From Symbiodinium natans (Eukaryota > Sar > Dinophyceae > Suessiales > Symbiodiniaceae), in contig CAJNDS010002201.1 in assembly GCA_905221605.1 (NCBI GenBank), positions 406,022 to 470,021 of the forward strand: a stretch of 64,000 nt of DNA, read 5' to 3'. Each line of letters begins with the position of its first letter. Within the stretch, counting starts at the first letter, position 1. A program made the position numbers and the translations under genes. The notes under the pieces are model-generated. The model was not told the origin of the DNA. It did no database searches and worked only from the letters and a program-made list of their open reading frames with translations. Positions 42,165-50,924 of this stretch are shown here, piece by piece.

Positions 42165-44494
42165 AATGCAAGCGTTATAGAGAAAGACATCTCAGCCACC
42201 GACGCAACTTGAAAACCCAAAAGGTCGTCCACATATAGGGCCAAGAAATGTGAAATGTAGATCAGGAGGTGCAAAGTCCGGACCAAAAAGGCCCCCAATC
42301 GTGCAAACCAGTAGGCCGAAAAGGCCGCCCCAAAGGGGCAGACCGAATAGAAGAAAAATGTATTGCCGACGCGCACTCCAAGTAGTCCCTGCTCTGAGCG
42401 ACGAACACGAATGGACTTGTGCGCCGCTTTCACATCCAAAGACCATGCCGCAATATGCTGACGTAGGCCCCGAAGTGGCCAAGCAGAGAGAATGGATTGT
42501 AGCGTTGGCAATGCACTCCTTTCTGGGATTGAGCAAGCCGCGTTCGTTCCACAAATGGAGGAATCCACCACTAGTCGCGGGTCCCTTCCTTCAGAATGGA
42601 CGATGTTCATTTTTCCCACAGCCACTTGTGGAAAAAGTCGTTTCGCCTCTTCAAGCGATTCAACGCGATGCAACCAGCCTTTGTCTACTTCCTGCTGAAC
42701 CAAGCGATCCAGAAGAACTGGATCGTCTTCAGCACCCTGCCAATTTTGTTGGCAGACCTGTAATGACTCGTCAGTGCCAGCTTTGCCAGACGGTGCCATA
42801 CAGCCCGAAGGTGGTATGTCATTCTTAAAACCCGTCGGTACGCCCTGCAACAGGCAACCAAATAATGTAGTGTCCACATCTTGCAGGAAATGGCTCAATG
42901 TGGCGAGTGCATGCAGGCAGTAAGGTTGGCCCTCCGGAATGCACCAGTCCACCTTATCGATGTTTTCCGAGGAGAACCAAGCGGAAATGTCTTTGCGCAG
43001 CTCGCCAACCTCCTGTTCAGTGAACAATGGAGAATCAGATTTTTCCCGCAAATGTTCCCGCAATCGCGATAGAATCAGCTTCTTTCCACAAAAGGACATC
43101 AATGTATGACGCAACATTTTGAGGGTATTGTTGCGACCCTTCGCTGGGCCGCTCCAATCAGGGTTGCTCTGCAACCCCCCGCCATCCACCCAGGCGTGGG
43201 GGGGGCCGCCAAATCTTTCATCGGAATGCAGGCCCACGCATCCTCCACCGATGTACCACTCCTCGACTGGGACTGGGTAAAGCCCAGGCAAAAGGTTGCA
43301 CAGAGCCACCTTAAACTTCTGAGGATACGGGGGCAACTTTGAATGTAGTGTACAAGTCCGCCTTGCACAAATGTCGCCGAAACTGGCAAAAGCTTCCGAC
43401 GATGTAACAAACAACCATGCCGGACCACAAGCCTCCCCGAATGCACAGGGGGGAACTGAGACAATGCAGCGTAGAAATGATGACACTGAGTGGCTGAAGA
43501 GGGGGGTTTCCCAGCAAGATGGCCATGTTGATATATCGACCACCACCTGTGCGCCTGCAGAAAACCCCACGTGGCACAAATGCAGAACCCACTCCATGTC
43601 ACGAGGAGACCAAGCAGCATGAATGCACACCATGATAAAGGGAAACACGCCCTCAGCTGCAGCTCGAAAAACCAGATCCCTAACATCGGCCTGAATCACC
43701 GGGTCGAACTGGACAAAGGGGAGAGCATCTGCAGCCAATGCATGCGACAAGCCTTCTGACGGAGCATCAGCAAGTAGTAGGCAAAACCGACACGGTGAGG
43801 TAGCTGATGAAAGGGGGACCGTTTTTGGGATTTCCGCTGAAGGTAATGGAAACCCCCAGCTTTTCAGCAGCGCAATGTCTTCAGCTCGCACTTCCTCCAG
43901 GCGTCGACAAGTGTAAGCTGTGATGACCCACCTGTTGCCAGAAAACGTTTGCGTACCATGCCACAGTGAGCCGTCGAAGGCCAATGGATGCGCCTTGGTG
44001 TCATGCACAACAAAACAACGAGTTTCCTCAGAGTCAGGAAGTGGCAATGTAATCTTCCCTTCCGGGGATTCGAGCAGGAGGCCTCCGCCGGAAAAGTCGC
44101 CCAATGCAACAGAGTAGTTCAACGTGCCTTCCATGTTGGAAAGATCGCGATGTAGTCGGAGACACTCACAGTGGGAAATGCAAATCGACGACCAAGACCC
44201 CAAGGGGAAAAGCATGCACAACCATGAGTTTAAACGGCAAAGAATACTGGAGTAATCATGCGACGCTCTGGTGATGCCAAGGCGTCCTGCTTGGGAAAAG
44301 GCCCCCACATTGTAGTAGGAGGCTGATGCAGAGCTGCCCACAATTTCCAATCGCCGCCATTTATGCACAGGCTCTGTAAATGTATTTTCCAACAGATCTA
44401 GAATCTCCTCCGCTGATGTAGATGTATGCCCCGCCGATGGGGCTGGTGCTCGTCTGTGATGCTGGGGAAAGGACTCGATCTGCCCGGCACCCAC
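41981..44494 (-). CDS. DIRS-like reverse transcriptase
   Basis: An open frame of 837 codons; the first codon is GTG and it overlaps the end of the gag-like ORF by about 97 nt. The N-terminal half is uncharacterised. The C-terminal part has PQVAVGKMNIVHSEGRDPRL, VVDSSICGTNAACSIPE, WSLDVKAAHKSIRVRRSEQG (motif A Asp), FGAAFSAYWFARLGAFL (motif B), ALYVDDLLGF (catalytic YVDD) and SWKKLQFGTSITWIGWQLD. These match the RT of dinoflagellate DIRS-like elements. The frame ends inside the connection to RNase H, which continues in another frame. Confidence 0.8.
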   Translation of the reverse strand: MGAGQIESFPQHHRRAPAPSAGHTSTSAEEILDLLENTFTEPVHKWRRLEIVGSSASASYYNVGAFSQAGRLGITRASHDYSSILCRLNSWLCMLFPLGSWSSICISHCECLRLHRDLSNMEGTLNYSVALGDFSGGGLLLESPEGKITLPLPDSEETRCFVVHDTKAHPLAFDGSLWHGTQTFSGNRWVITAYTCRRLEEVRAEDIALLKSWGFPLPSAEIPKTVPLSSATSPCRFCLLLADAPSEGLSHALAADALPFVQFDPVIQADVRDLVFRAAAEGVFPFIMVCIHAAWSPRDMEWVLHLCHVGFSAGAQVVVDISTWPSCWETPLFSHSVSSFLRCIVSVPPCAFGEACGPAWLFVTSSEAFASFGDICARRTCTLHSKLPPYPQKFKVALCNLLPGLYPVPVEEWYIGGGCVGLHSDERFGGPPHAWVDGGGLQSNPDWSGPAKGRNNTLKMLRHTLMSFCGKKLILSRLREHLREKSDSPLFTEQEVGELRKDISAWFSSENIDKVDWCIPEGQPYCLHALATLSHFLQDVDTTLFGCLLQGVPTGFKNDIPPSGCMAPSGKAGTDESLQVCQQNWQGAEDDPVLLDRLVQQEVDKGWLHRVESLEEAKRLFPQVAVGKMNIVHSEGRDPRLVVDSSICGTNAACSIPERSALPTLQSILSAWPLRGLRQHIAAWSLDVKAAHKSIRVRRSEQGLLGVRVGNTFFFYSVCPFGAAFSAYWFARLGAFLVRTLHLLIYISHFLALYVDDLLGFQVASVAEMSFSITLAFCAAFGVPLSWKKLQFGTSITWIGWQLDFAKGCVCIPPAKLERLKLLLQGLCEESILIESR

Positions 44495-45705
44495 CTCCCC
44501 CGGTGAGCCCGGGCCGTTTCAGTTCTTGTGCAAGTAGGCCGGATGGTCCTTGCCGCAGGGCTTTCCCCCAACATCAATGCAACAGCCATGAACAAACTGA
44601 CATGAATCCAACTTGCAGCCGCTGCGAAGATTCCAACGCTTGCACATCGCTTTCCGAGCGCCGCCCTCGGAAAACTCAATGCACCATTTGGGACCAGACG
44701 GTGTTGACTTCCCACGTCCTCGTCCCTTGCCACCTTTTCCTCTGCCCGGGCGCCCCGTGCCTGTAAGCTTGTCGTCTGTCTGGCGCCCCCCGGGCTTAGG
44801 CTTCGGAACAAATGCACGAGGCTGCAAATAAGTTTGCAGCAGACAACGAACCTGAACCACTTCATGTAAAGCATCATCCAGTGTCCACCCTGAATTCGCC
44901 AAGTCACAAATGCAACGCCATGCCTCCTTGTCGGCGAGCTGCATCTCATAGACGTTGGGGGCTCGCAGGCCGGATTCCGCTGCCGGTCGTGCAAAGGCAA
45001 GCTTAAGAAATAACCTGCTGTAAGAACGAAAACTGGAAAGATGAGCCGCCCCAATAGACAGAATGCAAATGCCACCAAATCCAGTAAATGCAACAGGAAC
45101 ATTTGACTCATTCCCGACTCAGGAATGTCCCTGGAAGGAATTTCATCGAAGAAATAGTCCTCAAAGCGTGCCACCTTGCGAGGGCGCGTGGCTTGCATCT
45201 CCTCCAGTTTCTCGTCGCTAAGTCGGTGACGCCATGAAATGTAAGAAAAGCTCTTATCTTGCACTTGTTTGTTTGCCATCGCCAGTAGACGTGATGACGG
45301 CATGGAATGTGAATCAAGAATCTCCGAAGGGTAATCGCACTCAAACTTCTTCCGCAATGTAACGACCTTCTCGTTGCTCATTTTTGCAGGAAATGTCTCC
45401 GTCCACGACGAGGACGATGGTTGTGCCTCACTCCCAGCGACGGGCTGGGGCCTTTCCTGTGAAGTCGTCGGGTTGATCATGGACAAACAACGCATGTGTG
45501 CAGCACGAATGCAAGCCAATGGCAATGTTGTCAAACTCGAATGGAGCGCCGGTTCCAAAATATCCAACAATGCATCTCCCACAGACTCAGAACTTGTTGC
45601 AAGGCACGCAAAACTATGCAACGTCAGAGCCTCAACCAGGGGTGACAGCAGGTCCTCGGGGACCTTCTCCTCCCTCAGGACTTCCTCCAGAGACATCAGC
45701 GGCAT
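44398..45705 (-). CDS. gag-like protein with CCCH zinc finger, frameshifted
   Basis: ATG at 45705 (MPLMSLEEVLREEKVPEDLL). The frame holds an N-terminal helical region and FSYISWRHRLSDEKLEE ... FEDYFFDEIPSRDIPESG. Near 45070 a shift is needed to continue into LFLKLAFARPAAESGLRAPN and then the frame 44944-44519 with EAWRCICDLANSGWTLDDAL, a Gly/Lys/Arg-rich stretch and CKRWNLRSGCKLDSCQFVHG. The last is a C-x7-C-x5-C-x3-H finger. Such CCCH proteins sit before RT in dinoflagellate DIRS-like elements and presumably bind element RNA. The frameshift falls at GGCATTTGCATTC on the coding strand. Confidence 0.6.
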   Translation of the reverse strand: MPLMSLEEVLREEKVPEDLLSPLVEALTLHSFACLATSSESVGDALLDILEPALHSSLTTLPLACIRAAHMRCLSMINPTTSQERPQPVAGSEAQPSSSSWTETFPAKMSNEKVVTLRKKFECDYPSEILDSHSMPSSRLLAMANKQVQDKSFSYISWRHRLSDEKLEEMQATRPRKVARFEDYFFDEIPSRDIPESGMSQMFLLHLLDLVAFAFCLLGRLIFPVFVLTAGYFLSLPLHDRQRNPACEPPTSMRCSSPTRRHGVAFVTWRIQGGHWMMLYMKWFRFVVCCKLICSLVHLFRSLSPGGARQTTSLQARGARAEEKVARDEDVGSQHRLVPNGALSFPRAALGKRCASVGIFAAAASWIHVSLFMAVALMLGESPAARTIRPTCTRTETARAHRGRWVPGRSSPFPSITDEHQPHRRGIHLHQRRRF

Positions 45706-45714
45706 CTTCCCCAC

Positions 45715-46266
45715 AAATGGAAAGGCACACTGACGGGACGGCAGCGACAGGAGGCGGCCGCTGTATGTCGAATTGGGCGCAATGGCGTAGCGCTAGGAAA
45801 ATTGGAATGCTCTAAGACCGCACAAGTGGTCACAAGTTGTTGGCAACACTGAGAAGACTTCTTCCAGCTGACACAAGAAGTAACTGCAGTGCATAAATGC
45901 GAAGTGATGTGTGTGGTGTTACGAAGAACCCCCCCACCCCGAGTCGCAAACGGGTTGGAAGCTTGAGCTCCCGAAATGCAGCAGATGCACCAAGGTGCAA
46001 TGCACATGCCAGAGCTGCAATCATCTTCAGTCGCAAGAAGCATGAATGAGACTGTGGGATGCAACTGCCCGCACGCGAACCACTATGTTTTAGCTCGGCT
46101 GTGCTCCACGATGCCGTGAGACCGCGCTGGTCTGTGACTGCAGAGCCAGACCAATGCAAACGACTTCATGGAAAATCAATGTAAAGTGCAGCCCATGTAC
46201 ACACCCCCTACCAAGCCAGGTCACAAAATGTAGGGGGGGAGCTGCTTCGCCCACGGTGCCAATGCA
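45715..46266. other. non-coding gap between gag-like ORF and ORF C of the DIRS-like element
   Basis: No supported ORF. AATGYA hexamers continue through it (for example near 45977, 45998, 46154, 46178, 46227, 46261), so the motif is not a coding feature. Confidence 0.5.
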
Positions 46267-47028
46267 TCACCATCGCCAAGACCACGATCCCCAGCCCCAG
46301 TCATCGTGGTCCCAATCGGACCATTGATCGTCCTGGCTCCAGGTTTGCTGGTCATCTTGACCACCAGAGTGCAATGTACCCTGTGTGCCACGGTTTTCCA
46401 GGCGGGCTCGAAAATGTTGTTTGCAATGGTGACGAACGCCAGCCAATGGAGCAAAATGTGTATCGTTCGGTACTTCCGAACTGTAGCCGCATAATGCATT
46501 GCAGCCCAAAACCATGCAACGAGCTCGACAACAGACAACTTGGCGCGTGGCCACCGGTGTCGTCGTGTCAGGCAATGTAGGAGTAGGCGCTGGATCCGCC
46601 ACTTGAAATGTAGTGGGGGCACGTTGCTGGGCTTCCAGCTGCTCCTTTGGCAATGTAGGGGCCGGGTCTTTTGCCTCCGATCCACTCAATGCAGGAGCCG
46701 AAGTCGCCGATGGTGCAGTAGTGGAGGTCCCTGACTCTGACTCGGGGACCAATGGAGCAGGAGATGCAGAAGATGCATCTTGCGGGGGCTCCTCCCGTAC
46801 CACACGCAATGTAGGCTCTGCTGCCATCGCCAATGCAAGCAGCAATTTGCGGCGCCCGGAATTCGGGCCCGAACGAACCACGCCAGCGAGCTGCTCGACA
46901 TCCGTGTCGTAAATCAGCCGCAATGCATCCTGGATCTCTTGCGGCGCACGAATGTTGTCCATGGCGTGGACAAAAGTGTGGAAAACTAGAGAAAAAATGC
47001 ACCCCAGGAGCAAGATGTAACTTGCCAA
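46267..47028 (-). CDS. DIRS-like element accessory ORF C
   Basis: An open frame of 253 codons; the first true ATG is at 46962 (MDNIRAPQEIQDALRLIYDT). Residues 75-160 are rich in Pro, Ser, Thr and Ala. Then come VCCRARCMVLGCNALCGYSS and VPNDTHFAPLAGVRHHCKQH, a Cys/His-rich cluster that could bind zinc, and a C-terminal tail rich in Trp, Asp and Gln ending GWGSWSWRW. I do not know the function; by place and composition it may be a second nucleic-acid-binding structural protein. Confidence 0.45.
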   Translation of the reverse strand: MASYILLLGCIFSLVFHTFVHAMDNIRAPQEIQDALRLIYDTDVEQLAGVVRSGPNSGRRKLLLALAMAAEPTLRVVREEPPQDASSASPAPLVPESESGTSTTAPSATSAPALSGSEAKDPAPTLPKEQLEAQQRAPTTFQVADPAPTPTLPDTTTPVATRQVVCCRARCMVLGCNALCGYSSEVPNDTHFAPLAGVRHHCKQHFRARLENRGTQGTLHSGGQDDQQTWSQDDQWSDWDHDDWGWGSWSWRW

Positions 47029-47040
47029 GGTCAGTATTCG

Positions 47041-47675
47041 GCAATGCAGCTAGTGAAAGTGCATGAAAGCATCAAGGACTGACATGGAAGGGGGGCACCT
47101 GAGTCCCCACTGAGCAACTGCACGCTCAACTGAAAGGTGCGGCTAGAGCCACAGAGCAGCCGGCGCAAGCTGACATCCGCAAAAACATGCCGCATGTACG
47201 CAGATGCAAGCTCGAAAAACGTGAAAAGGTAAGAAATGGCCTTGCCCTACGGACTGGCGCAGGCCCTCTTTTCAAAATGAGCTTCACTGTCCAGAAGACT
47301 CAACATGGCCAAACAAACACGCAGCTCTTCCAAAAGGCGGCCTAGGCTGGAGCTCGACAGCAAAGGACTGAAGCATGCACTGACAGATTTAGGCAGAACA
47401 TCAAGGCAGCAAATCATCCACACCCCTCTGCAAAGCTTGTCTCCCTAGCTCCACGCGTGCCCCAAAATGCATTTTGCCGGACATTATATAGCTCCGGCAA
47501 AATGGCAAAATTGGATCGTCTCCTAAAATCCAGTCAGTGGGAGACAGGGAAAATGTATGGGGGGCCTACAGGGTACCTCCCCCCCCCCATGTCCCCCCCC
47601 CCCCCATGAAATGAAGGGAATGGAAAACACGCATCACAGCAGGCGTGAAAACACAGCTGCACAAGCCCGCGCCCT
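47041..47675. other. non-coding gap of the DIRS-like element with poly(C) and hairpin
   Basis: No ORF with motif. It holds a perfect 12-bp inverted repeat (47470-47504) and two C runs at about 47578-47605. Confidence 0.5.
47470..47504. promoter_or_regulatory. 12-bp perfect inverted repeat with AT-rich loop
   Basis: CATTTTGCCGGA (47470-47481) and TCCGGCAAAATG (47493-47504) are exact reverse complements with an 11-nt loop, CATTATATAGC. It lies between the recombinase gene and ORF C. Size and symmetry fit a tyrosine-recombinase core site, but a terminator or promoter element is also possible. Confidence 0.5.
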
Positions 47676-49169
47676 TCAAAAACGAGCCTTGGACTCGGGG
47701 TGAGAAATGAAGCGAAACGTTCCCCGGCTGTTGCAAGCAGGTTTGCCATCAACGCAAGCATGTAAAATGCATGATGTCTCCGCACATAAAAATGCAACTT
47801 CATCTGCCTGTTCAATGGAAACCTCCGAATCGGACGTCTCCTCTTCCTGAAGTCCTTCCACAGGCTCTGGAACAGGGGGTGGTCCCCCCGAATGCACAAC
47901 CGATGGTTCAATCGCTGTCGACTCATGCAAGGGGGCTGATTCCGCATCACCCTCAACAACACTGAAGGTTTCCTCCTGCACCGAAGTGACCTCCCAATGA
48001 AAGAAAGGTAAAGACGAAATGCACTCCACATCAGTGAGGGTTACAGTCCCCAGCTCTACAGGTGGTTCCCGTGGCATGTACGTCACACCGCGCAAAATGG
48101 GCGTGCGCGGCCTCCAACCAGAGGCAACCTTCTTGACGAAGTCGACCTGTGCCTGAAGGATGGGCGCAATGTCGTCCCTGCCATACAATGTAGAAGATGG
48201 AGCAAAGGAATGATGTCCTTGCAAATGCCGGATTTCCAACGAGGCTCCCATGTGTCTGTAGAAAGCTAACAGCGTGACTTTCATGGAATGCAAAGTGTAT
48301 TGACAACACTGCTGGGGTTCAAGTTCGCCCCAGCGCTGGAGCAGGCCCCTCAGACCCACTAAGGCCTCTGCATAGCTCATCGGCCGAACCTCACCTGAGT
48401 CGAAGGCCAGGAAAATGTAATCCGGGAAGTCGCCAGTTTCTCTACAGAGGGTCACCTGTTTCGCGAAGGAATGCAACCAGTGTAAAACCCATGATCGCCC
48501 CCCAGGCATAGATGTCAAGCCAGCGGTTATACAGCCAAAGGGCATGAAAGCTTTGGCCTTAGTGCGGTAAGCCACGCCACGAATGCTATCGTAATCAATG
48601 TAAAAATCCTGCAAGCGCAAATGTTGTGCATCTCCAAATCTCAAGCTGCCCCATACGCAGAGCATCAATGCACCCGCAAAAAGCATTTCTTGCGGAGTGA
48701 AGCTGCCCAAGACAATACAACACTCCAGCCAGTAAATGAAACCCAGTGGAAGTGGGATGGCCTCGCGCTTCACGGACTGTGACTGCCATGATTTTGCATG
48801 AAAAAGGCCCTGATGCAATGACGGAAAGTTTTCCGGCTGTACTGTAGATGCAAACCAACGCAGTGCCTTCAAGACATTCGAGGAATGGACCGAAGCGTGC
48901 CGGTTGCGAGACTGTTGAAAAACATGTATCGCATCCACAAGTTGCACCTGCGTCAATGTGGCCAATGATTCGTAGAGATCTTGCGCAGTACAGAAAAGGC
49001 CCCAGAGCACAGAAATGTAACGAAGTGCTGTTGTGTCTGACACCCTGCGTAGCAACTGTTCCAGCAGCTGCATGTAGTTAGCGCTCTGAAAGATCTCCCC
49101 CAGCAGCGAGGAGCACAAATCGACACAGTTCAACCCAGACATGCAAGGCTTTCTGCCACTGCTTTTCAT
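47676..49169 (-). CDS. tyrosine recombinase of the DIRS-like element
   Basis: 497 codons from ATG at 49169. Residues 30-130 look like the helical core-binding domain. The catalytic domain has GSLRFGDAQHLRLQD (Arg177), YTLHSMKVTLLAFYRHMG (His294, with Lys297 where most enzymes have Arg), LQGHHSFAPSS (His319/320) and STLYGRDD (candidate nucleophile Tyr329). This R-H-K-H-Y pattern is usual in dinoflagellate DIRS-like recombinases. The C-terminal 120 residues are acidic and of unknown role. The enzyme would integrate the circular DNA intermediate. It overlaps ORF A by about 92 nt in another frame. Confidence 0.75.
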   Translation of the reverse strand: MKSSGRKPCMSGLNCVDLCSSLLGEIFQSANYMQLLEQLLRRVSDTTALRYISVLWGLFCTAQDLYESLATLTQVQLVDAIHVFQQSRNRHASVHSSNVLKALRWFASTVQPENFPSLHQGLFHAKSWQSQSVKREAIPLPLGFIYWLECCIVLGSFTPQEMLFAGALMLCVWGSLRFGDAQHLRLQDFYIDYDSIRGVAYRTKAKAFMPFGCITAGLTSMPGGRSWVLHWLHSFAKQVTLCRETGDFPDYIFLAFDSGEVRPMSYAEALVGLRGLLQRWGELEPQQCCQYTLHSMKVTLLAFYRHMGASLEIRHLQGHHSFAPSSTLYGRDDIAPILQAQVDFVKKVASGWRPRTPILRGVTYMPREPPVELGTVTLTDVECISSLPFFHWEVTSVQEETFSVVEGDAESAPLHESTAIEPSVVHSGGPPPVPEPVEGLQEEETSDSEVSIEQADEVAFLCAETSCILHACVDGKPACNSRGTFRFISHPESKARF

Positions 49170-49926
49170 GAACCTCTGAATGTTTGCGAATCTTGCTCAC
49201 ACCACCCCCCGACTCAGCGGGGAGTGACCAATGCAACCTTTTGGTAGCACTTCCCCCATGTAACTGAGATGGGTCGGAAGTGTAGTGTCCACGTGCTGCA
49301 GGAACAGGACGAGGTTTGGGGGCTTGCTTCGGCATGCTCACAAATGCTCTCGCCGGAGGCAGTGACGGCCTGGGCAAGGCTGGTGTCAGCCCCAAGGTAT
49401 CACGAGAATGTAAGCTGCTCGGCCTCTTTGTCGGCGGCGCCACACACTTGGGGCGCGATTTTGGATTCGTGGCCCCCTTTGCCGGTTGCCGATTCAAGGT
49501 CCTTCTTGTGGCAACCTGAGCAGCTTCTGGAAAACCTTGACACTCTGCAGACGAAGCCAACGGCTCATCCAATGAAAAACGCCTGATAGGGGACGTCAGT
49601 TCAGGTGCACCTCGTACCAAATTCCAGGAGCCAGAGCTGCCCGAGTCCAAAGAATCTTGCAATGCAGTGTGCAGCCTCGGTGGCGTAGGCGGGAAGGCTG
49701 CATTGACCTCCGGTGACCATGCATCCACAGCCTGCCCATCTCCAGCATCTGAGCTGAACAAAATGTTCTCAAAATCCAGCGTGTCTACAGTTGTCAAGAT
49801 GGGCTGGTCGCGTAATGGTGTGTGAGGGCCCTCACAGAAACTAGAGACGGACGCATCAGGATCAGATGCCACCTGTAATGCAGGCTTCTTCTGGAAGCGC
49901 TTGACAATGCACAAGGGCTGCTCCAT
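49078..49926 (-). CDS. DIRS-like element ORF A, N-terminal extension of the recombinase or separate protein
   Basis: 282 codons from ATG at 49926. Mostly low-complexity Pro/Ser/Ala/Arg sequence. The last 35 residues (KQWQKALHVWVELCRFVLLA) look like the start of a recombinase SAM-like domain and point into the recombinase frame, which begins to make sense at NYMQLLEQLL just after this ORF's stop. A one-base shift near 49080 would fuse the two. It could be a mutation, a sequencing error or a programmed frameshift. Confidence 0.5.
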   Translation of the reverse strand: MEQPLCIVKRFQKKPALQVASDPDASVSSFCEGPHTPLRDQPILTTVDTLDFENILFSSDAGDGQAVDAWSPEVNAAFPPTPPRLHTALQDSLDSGSSGSWNLVRGAPELTSPIRRFSLDEPLASSAECQGFPEAAQVATRRTLNRQPAKGATNPKSRPKCVAPPTKRPSSLHSRDTLGLTPALPRPSLPPARAFVSMPKQAPKPRPVPAARGHYTSDPSQLHGGSATKRLHWSLPAESGGGVSKIRKHSEVHEKQWQKALHVWVELCRFVLLAAGGDLSER

Positions 49927-50044
49927 AGTCCAAAAGAATGAAGAGCACCAAGCTCCCGCGAAAAACTAGCTTGAAACCATGCACAGCTGCCCCCTATCAC
50001 GAGCGGGGGAAGTCTGTGAACTGCACCAAAACGCAAATGGAGAG

Positions 50045-50260
50045 CGTTAAAAAACCGAGATGCCAAGCAAGGCACCAAGGATACAACCAAGCCAACTCAC
50101 ACAAGTCCAAACCAAGCAAGCAAGCTCAGACACTCGGACAACACTTCTGTTTTGGCTTGCAGCACTCACACCAGTGCTCGTCACTTGAGCCAAAGTGGAA
50201 AACGTATCACAGCTCTCCAACTTGACAGCTCGGCTTAAAAGACCTCCAAAACTACCCTCA
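50045..50260 (-). repeat. 3' LTR of the copia element
   Basis: 216 bp, aligned base by base with the copy at 58579-58787. Main differences: a 6-bp insertion (TCACAC) near 50097, one extra base in GCAGC/ACTC, and A for G near 50253. Confidence 0.9.
50184..50198 (-). promoter_or_regulatory. spliced-leader-like sequence in 3' LTR
   Basis: Same 15-mer as in the 5' LTR, unchanged, 14 of 15 matching the 3' end of the dinoflagellate spliced leader. Confidence 0.5.
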
Positions 50261-50412
50261 AGTCACGAAACTCGACGAGAGTGGTTCCCTACGAGGCAAA
50301 ACGTTCCTGCACCGCTAATCGTACTCAGGCTACTGGGAAAACTTCAAAAGCTGAGCAGACTCCAAGCTATGCACACAAAACTGCAAACTGCAAAACTCAC
50401 CGTGTCGCACCC

Positions 50413-50847
50413 TCACAGGATGACGCACAGTTCTCGAACTTCTACACCCCCCCTCGACACGGTGGGTGTCGGCTGGTCCACGCGCAAGTATTGCAGACAA
50501 AGCTCACAAGCAACTCGACGCTGCAGATTGGGGTGGGTATTGCGCAGGGCGGGGCAATCGCTGCGAACATGAAAGGCGTATCCATGCCGCGTAGTGATAA
50601 TTGCTCTCCGACTTTGTTCCACCGGAAGAAAGGTAAGAAGCTCACTCAAAGATAGAATATGGCTGTGACGCTGTCGGTATTGCTGCACAAAGATTCCAGC
50701 GAGGAAGCTGCCAAGCATCGCCAAGGAAAACATCGCAAGGAAGGCGATCAAACTGACTTCCACCTGCTGCTGAGGAACCCATTGCATCCAGAGCTCTCGA
50801 ACCCAAGTGCGCCTCACAGCGTTTTCAACCTCAACCATATCAGCCAT
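50413..50847 (-). CDS. small single-pass membrane protein with Cys motif, copia accessory ORF
   Basis: 144 codons from ATG at 50847, between pol stop (50925) and the 3' LTR. One hydrophobic segment at residues 31-54 (VSLIAFLAMFSLAMLGSFLA). Then TTRHGYAFHVRSDCPALRN (85-103) and CELC (114-117), giving a H/C...C..C arrangement that may bind a metal. It sits where env would be in an env-bearing element but does not look like an envelope glycoprotein: no signal peptide, no large ectodomain. Function unknown. Confidence 0.55.
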   Translation of the reverse strand: MADMVEVENAVRRTWVRELWMQWVPQQQVEVSLIAFLAMFSLAMLGSFLAGIFVQQYRQRHSHILSLSELLTFLPVEQSRRAIITTRHGYAFHVRSDCPALRNTHPNLQRRVACELCLQYLRVDQPTPTVSRGGVEVRELCVIL

Positions 50848-50924
50848 GGCACGTCCTATGCTCTATACACCGTACCGAAGGCAAAGTAAAAAGGAGGGAA
50901 AAACTTTGAGCAAATCTCGCGGTG

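Larger units (their letters stand above)
40078..49950 (-). mobile_element. DIRS-like tyrosine-recombinase retroelement
   Basis: About 9.9 kb on the minus strand. In transcription order: ORF A (49926-49078), tyrosine recombinase (49169-47676), non-coding gap with hairpin, ORF C (47028-46267), CCCH gag-like ORF (45705-44519), RT (44494-41981), RNase H (42164-40993), then short direct repeats. The limits are set by the coding parts and by the territory of the hexamer AATGYA, which is dense from about 40.1 to 49.93 kb and normal outside. In classical DIRS elements the recombinase is 3' of RT/RNase H; here it is 5'. Frameshifts in gag and at the RT/RNase H joint suggest an inactive or error-bearing copy. 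Confidence 0.7.

Noticed and set aside
50413..50847. Calling the post-pol ORF an env gene
   Set aside because: No signal peptide, one short hydrophobic helix, no ectodomain; position alone is not enough.
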